From: CAZPMT01 sp964587655
GTDB taxonomy: Bacteria > Hydrogenedentota > Hydrogenedentia > Hydrogenedentales > SLHB01
Reading direction: 5' to 3'
Length of the DNA stretch: 8,849 bases
Assembly (NCBI GenBank): GCA_964587655.1
Contig: CAZPMT010000178.1
Span: 1 to 8,849, forward strand
Part shown: one piece after another, positions 6,224 through 8,849 of the stretch
How the letters are laid out: each line of letters starts with the position of its first letter
How positions within the stretch are numbered: the stretch's first letter is position 1
Made by a program: the position numbers and the translations under genes
Notes under the pieces: generated by a model
What the model saw: the letters and a program-made list of their open reading frames with translations, nothing else
The model's database searches: none
What the model was told of the DNA's origin: nothing

Positions 6224-7838
6224 GGTTGTGCAGCGCCGCCTTCACGAAATCGCGGAACAGAGGCTGCGGTTTTAGCGGCGTGCTCTTGAACTCCGGGTGG
6301 AACTGCGAGGCGCAGAACCAAGGATGGTCTTTCAACTCGATCAGTTCCACAAGTTCGTGGTCGGTTTTTGGGTGAACGCCGCTCACGACGAGTCCCGCCT
6401 TCTCTTCGAGCGCCGCCCGGTACTTGTTGTTGAATTCGTAACGGTGCCGGTGCCGCTCGTGGATGACGTCCGCGCCATAGGCCGCGCGCGCCTTCGTTCC
6501 GGCCTTCAACTCACAGCGATACGCGCCCAGGCGCATCGTGCCGCCCATGGCCTGAATGCCCAACTGCTCCGTCAAGAGCGATACCACGGGATCGGGCGTT
6601 TCAATGTTGAACTCCGTCGAATTCGCCTCGGGTTTGCCCAGGCACGTGCGCGTCATCTCTATGCAGGCGATTTGCATCCCGAGACATATGCCGAAGAAGG
6701 GCTTCTTGTGCTCGCGGACGTAGCGCACGGTTTTGATCTTCCCCTCGATCCCGCGCGAGCCGAACCCCGGCCCAATCAACACGCCGTCGTACTGCGCAAG
6801 GACCTCAGCCGGCGCGGCGTCACGCTCGAACTGCTCCGAGTCGACCCACTCCAGCTCCACCTTGCAGTTGTTGGCCACGCCCGCATGCACGAACGCCTCA
6901 TTTATGCTCTTGTACGCGTCGTGGTGAGACACGTACTTGCCCACCGCCGCGATACGCACCTTGTCCGCAGGCGACTGCAGCCGGTCGACCATCGCGCACC
7001 ACTCGGCAAAGTCGCTTTCGCGCGCATCGATGCCCAGCAGCCGGCAAACGGTCTCGTCCAACTGCTGCCGCTTGAAGTTGAGCGGAATTGCGTACAGCGG
7101 CGAGATGTCCTCGGCGCTGATGATCGCGTCATCCGTCACGTCGCAGAACATGGCCACCTTGCGGAGTTGGTCCGGTCCCAGCTTGTGCGAGCCCGTGCGG
7201 CACACGATGACGTTGGGCTGGATGCCGATGTCGCGCAAGGCGCGAACGCTATGCTGGGTCGGCTTAGTCTTGAGTTCGCCCGCCGCCTCGATGTAGGGCA
7301 CCAGCGTCACGTGTACGTAACAGCAATCGCGCGGCCCCACCTCGAGCCGCAACTGCCGGATGGATTCCAGGAAGGGAAGGCTCTCGATGTCGCCTACCGT
7401 TCCGCCGATCTCGATGATGGCCACGTCGGCATCGCTGTCGGCCTCCGTTGTCAGCATGCGTATGCGCGACTTTATCTCATCCGTGATGTGCGGAATCACC
7501 TGCACCGTCTTGCCCAGGTACTCGCCGCGGCGTTCCTTCTGGATCACCGCGTTGTAGATTCCGCCCGTGGTCACGTTGCTCTTTTGAGAAAGGTTCGCGT
7601 GCGTGAAACGCTGGTAATGTCCAAGATCGAGGTCCGTCTCCGCGCCGTCGTCCGTGACGAAAACCTCTCCGTGTTCATAAGGGTTCATCGTGCCGGGATC
7701 GACGTTGATATACGGGTCCAGCTTCATCATCGCGATTTTCAGCCCCCGCGATTCAAGCAGCAACCCGAGACTGGCCGCCAGAACGCCCTTCCCGACCGAT
7801 GATACGACGCCTCCCGTTACAAACACATACTTCGGCAT
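6207..7838 (-). CDS. pyrG: CTP synthase (glutamine-hydrolysing)
   Basis: PyrG makes CTP from UTP, ATP and glutamine, the last step of pyrimidine nucleotide synthesis. The 543-residue length is close to the 545 of the E. coli enzyme. The N-terminal amidoligase domain (about 1-270) shows YVFVTGGVVSSVGKG with the P-loop Lys17, DPYINVDPGTMNPYEHGEVF, the metal ligands Asp71 (DLDLGHY) and Glu143 (IEIGGTVGDIES), and the UTP-site loop KTKPTQHSV. The C-terminal class I glutamine amidotransferase domain (about 295-540) has GPGFGSRG at 357-363, the nucleophile Cys385 in GICLGMQ, and the His514 and Glu516 pair in HPEF. All catalytic residues are present. ATG at 7838 has a strong ribosome binding site (7845-7854). 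It begins 16 nt after kdsB ends and its own end overlaps the next gene, so the three form an operon. CTP from this enzyme feeds the KdsB reaction. Confidence 0.99.
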   Translation of the reverse strand: MPKYVFVTGGVVSSVGKGVLAASLGLLLESRGLKIAMMKLDPYINVDPGTMNPYEHGEVFVTDDGAETDLDLGHYQRFTHANLSQKSNVTTGGIYNAVIQKERRGEYLGKTVQVIPHITDEIKSRIRMLTTEADSDADVAIIEIGGTVGDIESLPFLESIRQLRLEVGPRDCCYVHVTLVPYIEAAGELKTKPTQHSVRALRDIGIQPNVIVCRTGSHKLGPDQLRKVAMFCDVTDDAIISAEDISPLYAIPLNFKRQQLDETVCRLLGIDARESDFAEWCAMVDRLQSPADKVRIAAVGKYVSHHDAYKSINEAFVHAGVANNCKVELEWVDSEQFERDAAPAEVLAQYDGVLIGPGFGSRGIEGKIKTVRYVREHKKPFFGICLGMQIACIEMTRTCLGKPEANSTEFNIETPDPVVSLLTEQLGIQAMGGTMRLGAYRCELKAGTKARAAYGADVIHERHRHRYEFNNKYRAALEEKAGLVVSGVHPKTDHELVELIELKDHPWFCASQFHPEFKSTPLKPQPLFRDFVKAALHNRGKRG

Positions 7839-7844
7839 CGGATT

Positions 7845-7854
7845 TCCTTTCTCC
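7845..7854 (-). promoter_or_regulatory. Ribosome binding site of pyrG
   Basis: On the minus strand GGAG followed by AAAGGA occupies the gap just after the kdsB stop codon, with AAGGA ending 6 nt before the pyrG ATG. The purine-rich site fills most of the 16-nt spacer, leaving no room for a separate promoter and supporting co-transcription with kdsB. Confidence 0.75.
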
Positions 7855-8634
7855 TCAACGGTCCGTCAAGGGTTGCCGGCCTTCCGCGACTAACAACCGA
7901 ACTCTCTCCAAGTCCTCCGGCGTATCAACGCCGACGCTGTCGTACTCCGTGTCCACGACGGCGATCTTGAAGCCGTTCTCCAGCACGCGCAACTGCTCGA
8001 GCTTCTCCAGCTTCTCGAGCAGCGTCTGGGGCATCTTGGCGTAACGAAGAAGGAAATCGCGCCGGTACACGTAGAGGCCGACGTGCTGCCAATAGCATGG
8101 AGGGGCGGTGGCGCGATCCGCGACGTCGCGGATGTACGGAATTGGAGACCGCGAGAAATAGAGCGCGTGTCCGCGTGCGTCGCACACTACCTTGACCACG
8201 TTCGGGTTTTCCACCTGGCCCGGTTCCGTGATCAGATTCCGCGCCGTCGACATGCACACGTCCGGTTCATCAAAGAGCGGCTGTATCGTCTCATCGATTG
8301 TCTTGGGATCGATGAGCGGCTCATCGCCCTGAACGTTAACGATGATCTCCGCATCGGAGTTTTCCGCCACCTCCGCGATTCGGTCCGTCCCGCTCGGGTG
8401 ATCCGCCCGCGTCATGACCACGCGCACGTCATACGGCCGCAACGCCTCCACAACATGCTCATCGTCAGTGGCGATCAACGCCTCGGTCACCAGACGCGCC
8501 TCGCACGCGCGCCGGTACGTGTGATAAACAAGCGGCTTCCCAGCGACGGATGCAATGATTTTCCCCGGAAAACGCGTCGAAGCATACCGGGCGGGAATAA
8601 CAGCAAGAACCTTGGGGCGCGCATCGCAAGTCAT
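7855..8634 (-). CDS. kdsB: 3-deoxy-manno-octulosonate cytidylyltransferase (CMP-Kdo synthetase)
   Basis: KdsB activates Kdo with CTP to give CMP-Kdo and pyrophosphate, the donor for the inner core of lipopolysaccharide, in the cytoplasm. The 259 residues compare with about 248 in E. coli. Family motifs seen: IPARYASTRFPGK at 13-25 (nucleotide-binding loop), SGTDRIAE at 81-88, VQGDEP at 101-106 with metal ligand Asp104, SRSPIPY at 161-167, HVGLYVYR at 184-191, LEQLRVLENG at 212-221, and GVDTPEDL at 235-242 with the second metal-binding Asp237. Every key residue is present. The ATG at 8634 is preceded by AAGGAA (8645-8650) with 10 nt spacing. It is the first visible gene of the kdsB-pyrG-membrane protein operon. 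Its presence implies a Kdo-containing outer membrane, so a Gram-negative envelope. A related sugar cytidylyltransferase is possible but the motif set fits KdsB best. Confidence 0.97.
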   Translation of the reverse strand: MTCDARPKVLAVIPARYASTRFPGKIIASVAGKPLVYHTYRRACEARLVTEALIATDDEHVVEALRPYDVRVVMTRADHPSGTDRIAEVAENSDAEIIVNVQGDEPLIDPKTIDETIQPLFDEPDVCMSTARNLITEPGQVENPNVVKVVCDARGHALYFSRSPIPYIRDVADRATAPPCYWQHVGLYVYRRDFLLRYAKMPQTLLEKLEKLEQLRVLENGFKIAVVDTEYDSVGVDTPEDLERVRLLVAEGRQPLTDR

Positions 8635-8705
8635 TACACACCGCTTCCTTACACGTGTTCAGCCAGCTCTTTACTCACGCATTTGTTAGAGGATTGGAGG
8701 GGGGG

Positions 8706-8719
8706 CCGTTCCCTAACGG
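8706..8719. repeat. Small hairpin in the kdsB leader
   Basis: CCGTT (8706-8710) pairs with AACGG (8715-8719) around the 4-nt loop CCCT. It lies about 70 nt upstream of the kdsB start, next to a G/C homopolymer run. It may be a leader stem-loop or operator, or may be chance. Confidence 0.3.
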
Positions 8720-8725
8720 GACCTT

Positions 8726-8755
8726 ACGTTACCACAGCACGCGGACCCTTTTCAA
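8726..8755 (-). promoter_or_regulatory. Possible sigma-70-type promoter for the kdsB operon
   Basis: On the minus strand TTGAAA (8750-8755) matches the -35 consensus at five of six positions. After an 18-nt spacer, TAACGT (8726-8731) matches the -10 consensus at only three of six. The position, about 90 nt upstream of kdsB, is plausible, but the weak -10 box keeps confidence low. Confidence 0.25.
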
Positions 8756-8849
8756 TCAGAAAATGGATGCCTGCGAAACGGCGTCACAGGCGGCGCCCCG
8801 ATCCGCATGTAAGGAGTCGAGTTTTCGCGTGGGAGGATGAGAAGCGGGT

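Larger units (their letters stand above)
8635..8849. other. Upstream region of kdsB without a convincing gene
   Basis: These 215 nt up to the window edge hold no convincing coding sequence. Seen here are the kdsB ribosome binding site (8645-8650), the 8-bp palindrome ACACGTGT at 8651-8658, a run of seven G at 8699-8705, a small hairpin (8706-8719) and a possible minus-strand promoter (8726-8755). An ATG at 8837 could open a divergent gene, but only a few codons are visible and AAGGAG at 8812-8817 is too far from it to help. Confidence 0.5.

Noticed and set aside
6297..7802. 501-codon open frame on the plus strand, antisense to pyrG
   Set aside because: pyrG on the opposite strand has full-length family motifs, and high-G+C codon bias often leaves an open antisense frame. 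The antisense translation is rich in Arg, His and Val and shows no domain.
8655..8840. 61-codon plus-strand frame upstream of kdsB
   Set aside because: It has no ribosome binding site and no recognisable motif, and it runs through the likely promoter and leader of kdsB.
1..8849. Defence system, mobile element or CRISPR array
   Set aside because: All sizeable genes are signalling, metabolic or envelope genes on two orderly operon-like strands. There are no transposase or integrase motifs and no regularly spaced repeats.

Overview
This window looks like chromosomal core sequence from a G+C-rich Gram-negative-type bacterium. The main sign is kdsB, which activates Kdo for the lipopolysaccharide inner core. 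The sigma-54 activator points the same way. I cannot assign a phylum from the sequence alone. The gene mix would suit a deltaproteobacterial-like, PVC-like or related uncultivated lineage, and that is only a guess. I see no tRNA, rRNA, CRISPR array, insertion sequence or phage gene.

Left part, plus strand (1-4167): a signalling operon. It holds (i) the C-terminal kinase core of a histidine kinase cut by the window edge, (ii) a 653-residue soluble protein with receiver, GAF, PAS, HisKA and HATPase regions, and (iii) an NtrC-type sigma-54-dependent response regulator. The genes are tightly packed: an 18-nt gap, then a 23-nt overlap. The two kinase cores are clearly related. The first keeps the phospho-acceptor histidine. 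The second has glutamine (Gln441) there, yet keeps all the ATP-binding boxes. The second protein therefore looks like an ATP-binding pseudo-histidine kinase beside an active paralogue and one shared output regulator. This is the most interesting signal in the window.

Middle (4168-5242): a 117-nt spacer carries a hairpin and a small degenerate tandem array of 7-nt units. It is followed by a PfkB/ribokinase-family sugar kinase on the plus strand. A 61-nt convergent junction then separates the plus-strand genes from the minus-strand genes.

Right part, minus strand (read from 8634 down to 5243): kdsB, pyrG (CTP synthase) and an unrecognised single-pass membrane protein whose start overlaps the end of pyrG. 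The kdsB-pyrG pairing is biochemically sensible, because CTP made by PyrG is the co-substrate of KdsB. The third gene has a helical cytoplasmic N-terminal half, one membrane segment and a beta-rich C-terminal half. The last 215 nt upstream of kdsB hold no convincing gene and probably contain its promoter and leader.
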